Shown: piece by piece, positions 1-4,872 of the stretch | How the letters are laid out: each line of letters starts with the position of its first letter | Position numbering within the stretch: position 1 is the stretch's first letter | Assembly (NCBI GenBank): GCA_910587205.1 | Contig: CAJULZ010000145.1 | Location: 1-5,777, forward strand | Origin: an uncultured Oscillospiraceae bacterium | Lineage (GTDB): Bacteria > Bacillota > Clostridia > Oscillospirales > Oscillospiraceae | Length of the DNA stretch: 5,777 nt | Reading direction: 5' to 3' | The notes under the pieces: generated by a model | Database searches by the model: none | What the model saw: the letters and a program-made list of their open reading frames with translations, nothing else | Told to the model about the DNA's origin: nothing | Translations under genes and position numbers: made by a program

Positions 1-229
1 CGGCGTCGGAGGCCAGATGGCCCACGTCGGTGATGTTCATCACCCGGTTCACGTCATAGCCCTCGTACCGCAGGAATTTTTCCAGCGCGTCCTCCATGAT
101 GTAGGAGCGCAGGTTGCCGATGTGGGCAAAGTGGTAGACGGTGGGGCCGCAGGTGTACATCTCCACCCGGCCGGGGATGTGGGTTTTGAACTCCTCTTTC
201 TTGTGGGTGGCGGAATTGTAAAGATACAT
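1..229 (-). CDS. cysS: Cysteine--tRNA ligase (CysRS), N-terminal 76 codons only
   Basis: Cytoplasmic class I aminoacyl-tRNA synthetase that joins cysteine to tRNA-Cys using ATP. The reverse-strand reading frame from the ATG at 229-227 begins MYLYNSATHKKEEF and runs off the window edge, so about 76 of a usual 450-480 residues are present. Visible landmarks are the zinc-ligand cysteine in CGPTVY (residues 27-32), the class I signature as HIGN (36-39), the CysRS-specific form of HIGH, and NITDVGH (65-71). The start is fixed by a perfect AGGAGGA Shine-Dalgarno at 243-237, 7 nt upstream. It lies 116 bp downstream of cysE on the same strand with no U-rich terminator between, so it is probably co-transcribed from the Cys T-box promoter. 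The gene is truncated only by the window boundary; nothing suggests it is broken. Confidence 0.96.
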   Translation of the reverse strand, partial: MYLYNSATHKKEEFKTHIPGRVEMYTCGPTVYHFAHIGNLRSYIMEDALEKFLRYEGYDVNRVMNITDVGHLASDA

Positions 230-286
230 GGTGTTGTCCTCCTCGGTTTCATATGTTGTCACGCTGCGCCTGTTCGCGACGCGCGG

Positions 287-357
287 CTTCGCTCCGATTC
301 AGGCAAAACCCATCCGGGCCTCCGGCCCTTCTTGGGCTTTTGCCTTCACTTCGCTCC
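287..357. repeat. REP-like hairpin flanked by direct repeats at the cysE 3' end
   Basis: The cysE-cysS gap (230-345) holds a nested inverted repeat. The outer arms GGCAAAACCCA (302-312) and TGGGCTTTTGCC (333-344) pair with one bulged C, and an inner GGGCC/GGCCC pair (316-320 with 324-328) sits in the loop. The hairpin is bracketed by two copies of CTTCGCTCC (287-295 and 349-357), the second lying inside the last codons of cysE. There is no U tract after the stem on either strand, so it does not look like an intrinsic terminator. The layout resembles dispersed palindromic repeats that act as 3' stabilisers or processing sites, but that role is inference. The rest of the gap (230-286) shows only the cysS ribosome binding site. 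Confidence 0.5.
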
Positions 358-1014
358 ATCCCCGCTGCTCACAACGGCTCCGCGCTTCTCATCCAGCAGC
401 TTCTCCAGCGCCTCCATCCGGGCGGACAGGGCGGCCAGCTTTTCCAGCGTGGGGTTTTTCACGCTGGTCTGGTCCACCTCGTCGGCGTAGTGGGTGGCGC
501 GCCCGGCGATGCGCACGATCTGGGCGGGGATGCCCACGGCGGTGGCATCCGGGGGCACCTCGGAGAGCACCACGGCGTTGGCGGCGATGCGGGCGTTGTC
601 CCCCACCTTGAAGGGACCCAGCACCTTGGCGCCCGTGGAGATGAGCACGTTGCTGCCGATGGTGGGGTGGCGCTTGCCCTGGTCCTTGCCGGTGCCCCCC
701 AGGGTGACGCCGTGGTAGATGAGGCAGTCGTCCCCCACCTCGGCGGTCTCGCCGATGACGATGCCCATGCCGTGATCGATGACCAGCCGCCGGCCTATTT
801 TCGCGCCGGGGTGGATCTCGATCCCCGTCCAGAACCGGCTCCACTGGGAGACGCACCGGGCCAGGAATTTCAGCCGGCGCCGGTACAGGAAATGCGCGAG
901 CCTGTGGTAAAGGGTGGCGTGCACGCCGGGGTAGAGCAAGAAAATTTCCAGCCTGCTCCGGGCGGCGGGGTCTCGGGCCTGGTAGGCCCGCAGGGTCTCA
1001 CCCAATCGGGTCAT
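346..1014 (-). CDS. cysE: Serine O-acetyltransferase
   Basis: Transfers an acetyl group from acetyl-CoA to L-serine, giving O-acetylserine, the committed precursor for cysteine synthase. The product is 222 residues, close to the 217 of Bacillus subtilis CysE and shorter than the enterobacterial form. An N-terminal helical part (about 1-60) leads into the left-handed beta-helix of hexapeptide repeats (about 65-170). Family hallmarks are GIEIHPGAKIG (64-74), IDHGMGIVIGET (79-90) containing the likely catalytic His81, HGVTLGGTGK (101-110) and GIPA (161-164). A charged helical tail (about 188-210) may form a short coiled coil. The frame is open back to 1080, but that extra stretch is translated T-box terminator RNA. 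The ATG at 1014 has an AAGGAGGAA site (1031-1023) and is the true start. It is the first gene of the T-box-controlled cysE-cysS unit. Confidence 0.96.
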   Translation of the reverse strand: MTRLGETLRAYQARDPAARSRLEIFLLYPGVHATLYHRLAHFLYRRRLKFLARCVSQWSRFWTGIEIHPGAKIGRRLVIDHGMGIVIGETAEVGDDCLIYHGVTLGGTGKDQGKRHPTIGSNVLISTGAKVLGPFKVGDNARIAANAVVLSEVPPDATAVGIPAQIVRIAGRATHYADEVDQTSVKNPTLEKLAALSARMEALEKLLDEKRGAVVSSGDGAK

Positions 1015-1039
1015 AGAAAAAGTTCCTCCTTGTCCAAAT

Positions 1040-1074
1040 AAAAAACCTCCCACGCCCGGCAGGGGCATGAGAGG
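1040..1074 (-). terminator. Intrinsic terminator of the Cys T-box leader
   Basis: On the reverse strand CCTCTCATGCCC (1074-1063) pairs with GGGCGTGGGAGG (1057-1046). This makes a 12-bp stem with two G-U pairs and a 5-nt loop, followed directly by six U residues (1045-1040). It ends 25 nt before the cysE start codon and overlaps the antiterminator's 3' strand. With charged tRNA-Cys this stem should form and stop transcription before cysE. Confidence 0.93.
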
Positions 1075-1098
1075 CGGCAAAACCGCGGTTCCACTCTC
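1069..1098 (-). promoter_or_regulatory. T-box antiterminator of the Cys leader
   Basis: Read on the reverse strand, GAGAG (1098-1094) pairs with CTCTC (1073-1069). The seven-base bulge TGGAACC (1093-1087) is left open, and GCGG pairs with CCGC above it around a TTTTG loop. This is the standard antiterminator shape, with helix A1, the tRNA-binding bulge and helix A2. Its 3' strand is also the 5' strand of the terminator at 1040-1074, so the two folds exclude each other. Confidence 0.9.
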
Positions 1099-1297
1099 GT
1101 TTTTCGCTCAATGGCCGTGACGTGGCCGGACGGGGGGCGTCCGCATCCCCCTCGCTCCCGCTTGCATTTCGCCCGGATCCTCCCCGAGGGCCGCTTTCAG
1201 CCGATGGCGGCCCCTCTCTGACAGTTCCAAAACCGGGCTACTGCGGGGGAAATCCCCCGCGCGTTCATCGCGATATTTTTGGTTGTCACGCTTTAAT

Positions 1298-1326
1298 ATA
1301 TTATCACGGCCCCGAAAAGGTGTCAA
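1298..1326 (-). promoter_or_regulatory. Sigma-A promoter for the cysE-cysS operon
   Basis: On the reverse strand a perfect -35 TTGACA (1326-1321) is followed by a 17-bp spacer and the -10 hexamer TAATAT (1303-1298), one mismatch from consensus. Transcription should begin near 1291, just upstream of the Cys T-box Stem I. No repressor operator is evident, so control is probably mainly by the riboswitch. Confidence 0.88.
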
Positions 1327-1360
1327 GGGGGGGCTTGCCCCAGTTTTTGCGAAAATCCCC

Positions 1361-1389
1361 TTGACAAACCGGTTAGTCTATGCTATCCT
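1361..1389 (+). promoter_or_regulatory. Candidate upstream promoter P1 on the plus strand
   Basis: TTGACA (1361-1366), a 17-bp spacer and TATCCT (1384-1389), with TG one base before the -10 (an extended -10). It lies 187 bp upstream of the stronger P2 and 34 bp from the -35 of the divergent cysE promoter. An RNA from here would start near 1396 and would either give the transporter leader a long 5' extension or form a separate short transcript. No gene starts directly after it. The hexamers are clear; activity is inferred. Confidence 0.6.
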
Positions 1390-1454
1390 ATTCCAAGAGT
1401 TAGCGGAGACAAACTATCCGTCCAACCTACTCCTCCATGTTTCGAACCGGGGCG

Positions 1455-1480
1455 GCGCCCGCGCTTTTTGGCGCGGGCGC
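1455..1480. other. Perfect 10-bp GC hairpin between promoters P1 and P2
   Basis: GCGCCCGCGC (1455-1464) and its exact reverse complement (1471-1480) surround the 6-nt loop TTTTTG. No U run follows on either strand, so it is not a standard intrinsic terminator. It would form in any RNA started at P1. The surrounding stretch 1390-1547 contains no convincing coding region and no tRNA or other recognised RNA; this hairpin is its only clear structure. Confidence 0.6.
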
Positions 1481-1547
1481 TGCTTCGCTGTGGGGCGTTG
1501 GGCGGCTTTCCCGCTTTAACGCGGTAAAAATTTCCCGGAAAAAGGGG

Positions 1548-1576
1548 TTGACAACCGGGGCCTTGCTGCGTATAAT
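1548..1576 (+). promoter_or_regulatory. Consensus sigma-A promoter P2 for the transporter operon
   Basis: Both hexamers are perfect: TTGACA (1548-1553), 17-bp spacer, TATAAT (1571-1576). The expected start is near 1583, directly upstream of the second T-box Stem I. A full-consensus promoter ahead of a riboswitch fits constitutive initiation with control by premature termination. Confidence 0.93.
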
Positions 1577-1812
1577 AAGGCACAACAATCAAACAGCTCA
1601 AACCAGTGACGGAGAGAAGTACCCGGCGCGGCAGACCTTACAGAGAGCCCCCGATGGTGGGAACGGGGCGGCGAGCGGTCGGCGAATGGCCTCCGGAGGG
1701 CGGACCGAACAGCCAAGAGCGGCCAAGTAGGGACCGACGGGTATCCCACCCGTTATCCATCGGGGCGCGTATGATGGTACGCGTAAGCGAGCGGACGTTT
1801 ATAACGTCAATT

Positions 1813-1847
1813 TGGGTGGTATCGCAGAAGCAATGGCTTTTGTCCCA
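1813..1847 (+). promoter_or_regulatory. T-box antiterminator of the transporter leader
   Basis: TGGG (1813-1816) pairs with CCCA (1844-1847), leaving the seven-base bulge TGGTATC (1817-1823). Above it GCAGAAGC (1824-1831) pairs with GCTTTTGT (1836-1843), including G-U pairs, around the loop AATG. The 3' strand is shared with the terminator at 1836-1870, so the two structures are alternatives. The T-box here is GGTATCGCAG rather than the more common GGTACCGCGG. Confidence 0.87.
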
Positions 1848-1870
1848 TGTATGGGGCAGAGGCTTTTTTT
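1836..1870 (+). terminator. Intrinsic terminator of the transporter T-box leader
   Basis: GCTTTTGTCCCA (1836-1847) pairs with TGGGGCAGAGGC (1852-1863), a 12-bp stem with three G-U pairs and the loop TGTA, followed by seven U residues (1864-1870). It ends 71 nt before the first start codon of the operon. Formation when tRNA is charged should switch the transporter off. Confidence 0.93.
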
Positions 1871-1941
1871 ATTGGTTCCCGGAGCGGCAAACCGGGGCCT
1901 ACATCTGCCACTCAAAATCACATAATTTGGAGGAACACACC

Positions 1942-3000
1942 ATGAAAAAACACAACACCTTGAAGAAACTCTTTGCCCTGGCCGCGGCGGCGGCCCTCAC
2001 CCTGTCCCTGTGCGCGTGCTCCAACGGGGAGACGCAGGATCCCCAGTCCCCAAATCCCGGCACCCAGGCCCCGGAGAGCCGGCAGCCCTCCGGCGACACG
2101 GCGGAGTACACCGTGGCCATCATCAAGCAGCTGGACCACGCCTCCCTGGACGAGATTGCGGGCGCGGTGGCGGCCCGTCTGGACCAGCTTGCCGCCGAGA
2201 AGAACGTGACCATCAAATACACTATCACCTCCGGCCAGGACGACCAGACGGTGCTGAAGCAGCTGGCCGACCAGGCCATCGCGGACAAGGTGGACGCCAT
2301 CATCCCCATCGCCACCACGGCGGCGCAGATCTCCGCCCTGTGCGCGGAGGAGACCAAGACCCCGGTGGTGTACGCGGCCATCTCCGACCCGGAGGCGGCG
2401 GGGCTGACGGGCATTGACTACGTGACGGGCACCAGCGACGCGCTGAACACCAAGTTCATCCTGGACATGATGGTGGCCCAGAACCCGGAGGTGTCCAAGG
2501 TGGGCCTGCTGTACTCCCTGTCCGAGCCCAACTCGGCCACCCCCATCGCGGACGCCAAGGCCTACCTGGACATGGAGAACACCCCCTATGTGGAGCAGAC
2601 GGCCAACTCCAACGACGAGGTGGTGGCGGCGGCGGCGGCGCTGATCGCAGCTGGGGTGGACGCCATCTTCACCCCCACGGACAACAAGATCATGGCGGCG
2701 GAGCTGGCCATCTACGAGGACTTGGCTGCGGCGGGCATACCCCACTACACCGGGGCGGACTCCTTTGTGCGCAACGGGGCATTTGCCACCTGCGGCGTGA
2801 ACTACACCGACCTGGGGGCCCGCACGGCGGACCTGGCCTACGAGGCCATCACGGCGGGGATGGACGGCATGGAGGACTTCTACCTGATGGACGGCGGCAT
2901 CATCACGGTGAACACCGAGACGGCGGCGGCCCTGGGCATCGACTACTCCATGTTCAGCGGCATGGGCACGGTGGTGGAGGTACAGACCACCGAGGAGTGA
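1942..3000 (+). CDS. ABC transporter substrate-binding lipoprotein, TrpX-type (PF04392 family)
   Basis: Extracellular solute receptor of an ABC importer, probably for tryptophan. The 352-residue product starts with a lipoprotein signal: KK-rich n-region, hydrophobic core (about 10-23) and lipobox LCAC, with Cys26 as the predicted lipidated residue. A low-complexity Pro/Ser/Gln linker follows (about 28-52). The mature domain shows the ABC_sub_bind layout: YTVAIIKQLDH (56-66), a SGQDDQTVLKQLADQAI segment (97-113), VYAAISDPEAAGLTG (143-157), YVTGTSD (160-166), GLLYSLSEPNS (188-198), FTPTDN (243-248) and GADSFVRNGAFATCGVNY (271-288). These are the usual ligand-cleft and hinge segments of the family. 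The ATG has a GGAGG site 8 nt upstream (1929-1933). The frame is open back to 1606, but that part is riboswitch and terminator RNA. Family is secure; the ligand is inferred from the T-box and the TrpXYZ-type neighbours. Confidence 0.93.
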   Translation: MKKHNTLKKLFALAAAAALTLSLCACSNGETQDPQSPNPGTQAPESRQPSGDTAEYTVAIIKQLDHASLDEIAGAVAARLDQLAAEKNVTIKYTITSGQDDQTVLKQLADQAIADKVDAIIPIATTAAQISALCAEETKTPVVYAAISDPEAAGLTGIDYVTGTSDALNTKFILDMMVAQNPEVSKVGLLYSLSEPNSATPIADAKAYLDMENTPYVEQTANSNDEVVAAAAALIAAGVDAIFTPTDNKIMAAELAIYEDLAAAGIPHYTGADSFVRNGAFATCGVNYTDLGARTADLAYEAITAGMDGMEDFYLMDGGIITVNTETAAALGIDYSMFSGMGTVVEVQTTEE

Positions 3001-3046
3001 GTTCCTTTTCTCGAAAGAAAAAGAAACCGAAAAAGAGCTTGAACCC

Positions 3047-3081
3047 GTTACAAACGCTGTGTGTCATACAGCGTTTGTAAC
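3047..3081. other. Perfect 14-bp inverted repeat between the binding-protein and methyltransferase genes
   Basis: GTTACAAACGCTGT (3047-3060) and its exact reverse complement (3068-3081) flank a 7-nt loop. No U run follows, so it should not act as an ordinary terminator. It ends 9 bp before the methyltransferase ribosome binding site (AAAGGTGGT, 3091-3099). Likely roles are an mRNA 3' stabiliser that makes the binding protein more abundant than the membrane parts, or a processing site; a DNA operator is also possible. The A-rich stretch before it (3011-3036) holds only a small TTTTCT/AGAAAA hairpin. Confidence 0.75.
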
Positions 3082-3104
3082 CCGGCAGCGAAAGGTGGTC
3101 AGAA

Positions 3105-3890
3105 ATGGAACAGGACTATTTAAGAGAATTTTATGAGATTCACGATGAGGACGACCGGCTGACAAGCCGTCACGGCATGGTGGAGTATCTCACCACCATG
3201 CGGTACGTGGAGAAGTATCTGAAACCGGACAGCCGCATCCTGGAGATCGGGGCCGCGACGGGCCGCTACTCCCACGCGCTGGCCCGGAAGGGGTACGCTG
3301 TGGACGCGGTGGAGCTGCTGGGACATAATATAGAAGTGTTTCAACAGAACACCCTCCCCGGCGAGCCGGTGAGCGTCCGGCAGGGCAACGCGCTGGACTT
3401 GTCCGGGTTCGGGGATAATACCTATGACATCACCCTTCTGCTGGGCCCCATGTACCACCTGTACACGGTGGAGGAGCAGAAAAAGGCGCTGACGGAGGCC
3501 CTCCGGGTGACGAGGCCGGGCGGGGTGGTGTTCGCCGCCTACTGCGGCAGCGACGCCACCGCCATCCAGTTCTGCTTCGGCAAGGGGATGCTGAAGGACC
3601 CCCGGTATCAGGCGCTGGTGGACCCGGAGACCTTCAAGCTGGCTTCCACCCCGGCGGAGGTGTTCGCCCTGCACCGCCGGGAGGACATCGACGCGCTGAT
3701 GGAAGGCCTGCCCGCGGAGCGCCTGCACTTTGTGGGCACGGACATGGCCACGGGCTACATGGCTCAGACCATTGACGGGATGGACCGCGAGCTGTACGGC
3801 TGGTATCTGCGCTACCACTTCGCCACCTGCGAGCGGCCCGACCTGGTGGGCGCGTCCAACCACTATCTGGATGTTTTCCGGAAACTGTAA
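3105..3890 (+). CDS. Class I SAM-dependent methyltransferase, substrate unknown
   Basis: Cytoplasmic enzyme expected to transfer a methyl group from S-adenosylmethionine to an unidentified acceptor. The 261-residue protein has a Rossmann-type methyltransferase core. Motif I is ILEIGAATGRYS (45-56), VDAVE (66-70) ends in the acidic residue that normally holds the SAM ribose, NALDL (95-99) is the adenine-side segment, YDITLLLGPMYHL (107-119) is the motif IV region, and LRVTRPGGVVFAAY (133-146) is the post-core strand. The N-terminal DYLREFY and SRHGMVEYLTTMRYVEKYL segments resemble a widespread uncharacterised Bacillota methyltransferase group. There is no signal peptide or membrane segment. 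The ATG has an AAAGGTGGT site upstream. It sits 104 bp after the binding-protein gene and 57 bp before the permease gene, same strand, no terminator between, so it is probably part of the T-box operon. The residues past 150 show no motif that would name the acceptor. Confidence 0.9.
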   Translation: MEQDYLREFYEIHDEDDRLTSRHGMVEYLTTMRYVEKYLKPDSRILEIGAATGRYSHALARKGYAVDAVELLGHNIEVFQQNTLPGEPVSVRQGNALDLSGFGDNTYDITLLLGPMYHLYTVEEQKKALTEALRVTRPGGVVFAAYCGSDATAIQFCFGKGMLKDPRYQALVDPETFKLASTPAEVFALHRREDIDALMEGLPAERLHFVGTDMATGYMAQTIDGMDRELYGWYLRYHFATCERPDLVGASNHYLDVFRKL

Positions 3891-3900
3891 CGCGCCGCAG

Positions 3901-3920
3901 CCCCCGGCCCTGGCCGGGGG
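3901..3920. other. GC-only hairpin ahead of the permease gene
   Basis: CCCCCGGC (3901-3908) pairs with GCCGGGGG (3913-3920) around a 4-nt loop. It begins 10 bp after the methyltransferase stop and ends 13 bp before the GGAG site (3934-3937) of the permease gene. No U run follows. It could pause polymerase, protect the upstream mRNA end or modulate permease translation; none of these is shown by the sequence. Confidence 0.6.
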
Positions 3921-3947
3921 CGGGCGCACGAGAGGAGCGGCAATCCC

Positions 3948-4871
3948 ATGGGCTCTATCCTGTTAATTTCCCAGACCGCCTTAGAGCTGGGCTTCCAGTA
4001 CGCCCTGGTGGCCATGGCGCTGTTTCTGAGCTACCGGATCCTGGACGTGGCCGACCTGACCACCGACGGCTGTTTTGTGCTGGGGGCGGCGGTGTCGGTG
4101 ACGCTGACGGCGGCGGGCCACCCGCTGCTGGCCATCCCGGCGGCCATGCTGGCCGGGGCGTGCGCGGGCTTTGTCACCGCGTTTTTGCAGACCCGCCTGG
4201 GGGCGCCGTCCATCCTGGCAGGCATCATCACCAACACGGGGCTGTACACGGTGAATTTCTTCGCCATGGGCCGCCGGTCCAACGCCAGCCTGCTGAAAGC
4301 GGACACGGTGTTTACCCTGGCCCGGGACGCGTTCCCCGGCGTGCTGGGGGAGTGGCATGAGCTGCTGCTGTCCGCCGGGATCACGGTGCTGTCCGGGGCG
4401 GTGCTGTACCTGTTTCTGGGCACGCGGCTGGGGCTGAGCATACGGGCCACCGGGGACAACCGGGACATGGTGCGGGCGTCGTCGGTAAACCCGGCGTATA
4501 CGGTGACGGTGGGGCTGTGCGCAGCCAACGCCCTCACCGCCCTGTCCGGAGCGGTGGTGGGCCAGGCCCAAAAGACGGTGGACATCAACATGGGCACGGG
4601 CATCGTGGTCATCGGCCTGGCCTGCCTTATCATCGGCGAGACGGTGCTGGGGCGGCGCAGCATCGGCAAGGGCATCATTGCGGTGATGGTGGGCTCGGTA
4701 ATCTACCGGTTTTTGTACGCGGCGGTGCTGTACACCAAGGTGGTACCGGTGGAGTGCCTGAAGCTGGCCACGGCGGGAGTGGTGGCGCTGGCCATCTCCG
4801 CCCCCGCCATCAAAGCGGGCGCGGGGCTCCAAAAGCGGAAGCTGTCCGCAAGCCGGAAAGGGGTGGGCTGA
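3948..4871 (+). CDS. ABC transporter permease, TrpY-type (BPD_transp_2 family)
   Basis: Integral membrane subunit forming the translocation path of the importer. The 307-residue protein has about eight to nine hydrophobic segments, roughly at 10-30, 41-56, 58-80, 87-107, 138-157, 183-205, 216-234, 241-263 and 270-288, matching the branched-chain/sugar permease fold. The N-terminal LDVADLTTDGCFVLGAAV (32-49) is typical of permeases that partner PF04392 binding proteins. GLSIRATGDNRDMVRASSVN (162-181) is the cytoplasmic coupling loop that docks on the ATPase. The tail (290-307) is basic and cytoplasmic. The start ATG has GGAG 10 nt upstream, a slightly long spacing. The stop is followed after one base by the ATPase start, so translation is probably coupled. 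Only one permease gene is present, so the channel should be a homodimer. Confidence 0.94.
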   Translation: MGSILLISQTALELGFQYALVAMALFLSYRILDVADLTTDGCFVLGAAVSVTLTAAGHPLLAIPAAMLAGACAGFVTAFLQTRLGAPSILAGIITNTGLYTVNFFAMGRRSNASLLKADTVFTLARDAFPGVLGEWHELLLSAGITVLSGAVLYLFLGTRLGLSIRATGDNRDMVRASSVNPAYTVTVGLCAANALTALSGAVVGQAQKTVDINMGTGIVVIGLACLIIGETVLGRRSIGKGIIAVMVGSVIYRFLYAAVLYTKVVPVECLKLATAGVVALAISAPAIKAGAGLQKRKLSASRKGVG

Positions 4872-4872
4872 G

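Larger units (their letters stand above)
1015..1291 (-). promoter_or_regulatory. Cysteine-specific T-box riboswitch leader of cysE-cysS
   Basis: This non-coding leader reads uncharged tRNA-Cys and decides whether transcription continues into cysE. In the RNA sense (reverse strand) Stem I has the AGTA of the specifier bulge just after CCCCCGC. It then has the distal motif CAGAGAGGGG, the apical GGCTGAAAGCGGCC, and the 3' side CCGGGC-GAAA-TGC-A. TGC at 1166-1164, preceded by GAAA and followed by A, is the Cys specifier. Near the 3' end is the T-box GAGAGTGGAACCGCGG (1098-1083). The bulge UGGA would pair with UCCA of the tRNA, consistent with U73 of tRNA-Cys. The left boundary is the base before the cysE ATG; the right boundary is inferred from the promoter. 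Specifier, discriminator match and downstream genes agree. Confidence 0.93.
1583..1870 (+). promoter_or_regulatory. T-box riboswitch leader of the ABC transporter operon, probably tryptophan-specific
   Basis: This non-coding leader should sense an uncharged tRNA. Stem I begins with GGAGAGAAGTA (1611-1621), carries the distal motif CAGAGAGCCCCC (1641-1652) and the apical GGTGGGAAC (1656-1664), and returns as GAATGGCCTCCGGAG. CTCC (1691-1694) pairs with GGAG (1611-1614). The codon-like triplet is best read as TGG (1687-1689, Trp), after GAA. Downstream are ACGGGT/ACCCGT with the following CGTTATC, typical of the Stem II region. GACGTT/AACGTC (1794-1799 with 1803-1808) lies just before the T-box GGGTGGTATCGCAGAAGC (1814-1831). 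The bulge UGGU pairs best with an A73 tRNA and only by wobble with G73 of tRNA-Trp. The class is certain. The amino acid rests on the triplet plus the transporter family; a shifted register would give GGC (Gly) or ATG (Met). Confidence 0.9.

Noticed and set aside
1015..1080. Upstream start for cysE at 1080
   Set aside because: The extra 22 codons are the antiterminator/terminator region, and the ATG at 1014 has an AAGGAGGAA site.
1410..1455. tRNA-like TTTCGAA T-loop near 1440
   Set aside because: No acceptor stem, D-arm or anticodon arm can be drawn around it.
1437..1730. Small plus-strand frame starting at 1437 after promoter P1
   Set aside because: No Shine-Dalgarno, and it crosses the hairpin, promoter P2 and T-box Stem I, giving a composition unlike a protein.
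1606..1941. In-frame upstream extension of the binding-protein gene (112 extra codons)
   Set aside because: The extension translates T-box and terminator RNA. The ATG at 1942 has a proper GGAGG site and is followed at once by a lipoprotein signal peptide.
1918..2745. Minus-strand open frame opposite the binding-protein gene
   Set aside because: Low-complexity Gly/Val/His/Arg translation without motifs; a shadow of the lipoprotein gene.
3039..3069. Possible promoter for the methyltransferase (TTGAAC with a TCATAC-like -10)
   Set aside because: Spacing is 19 bp, the -10 match is poor and it overlaps the 14-bp palindrome; not supportable as a promoter.
3120..3929. Minus-strand open frame opposite the methyltransferase gene
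   Set aside because: No recognisable domain, no ribosome binding site; antisense of a gene with a clear SAM-binding motif.
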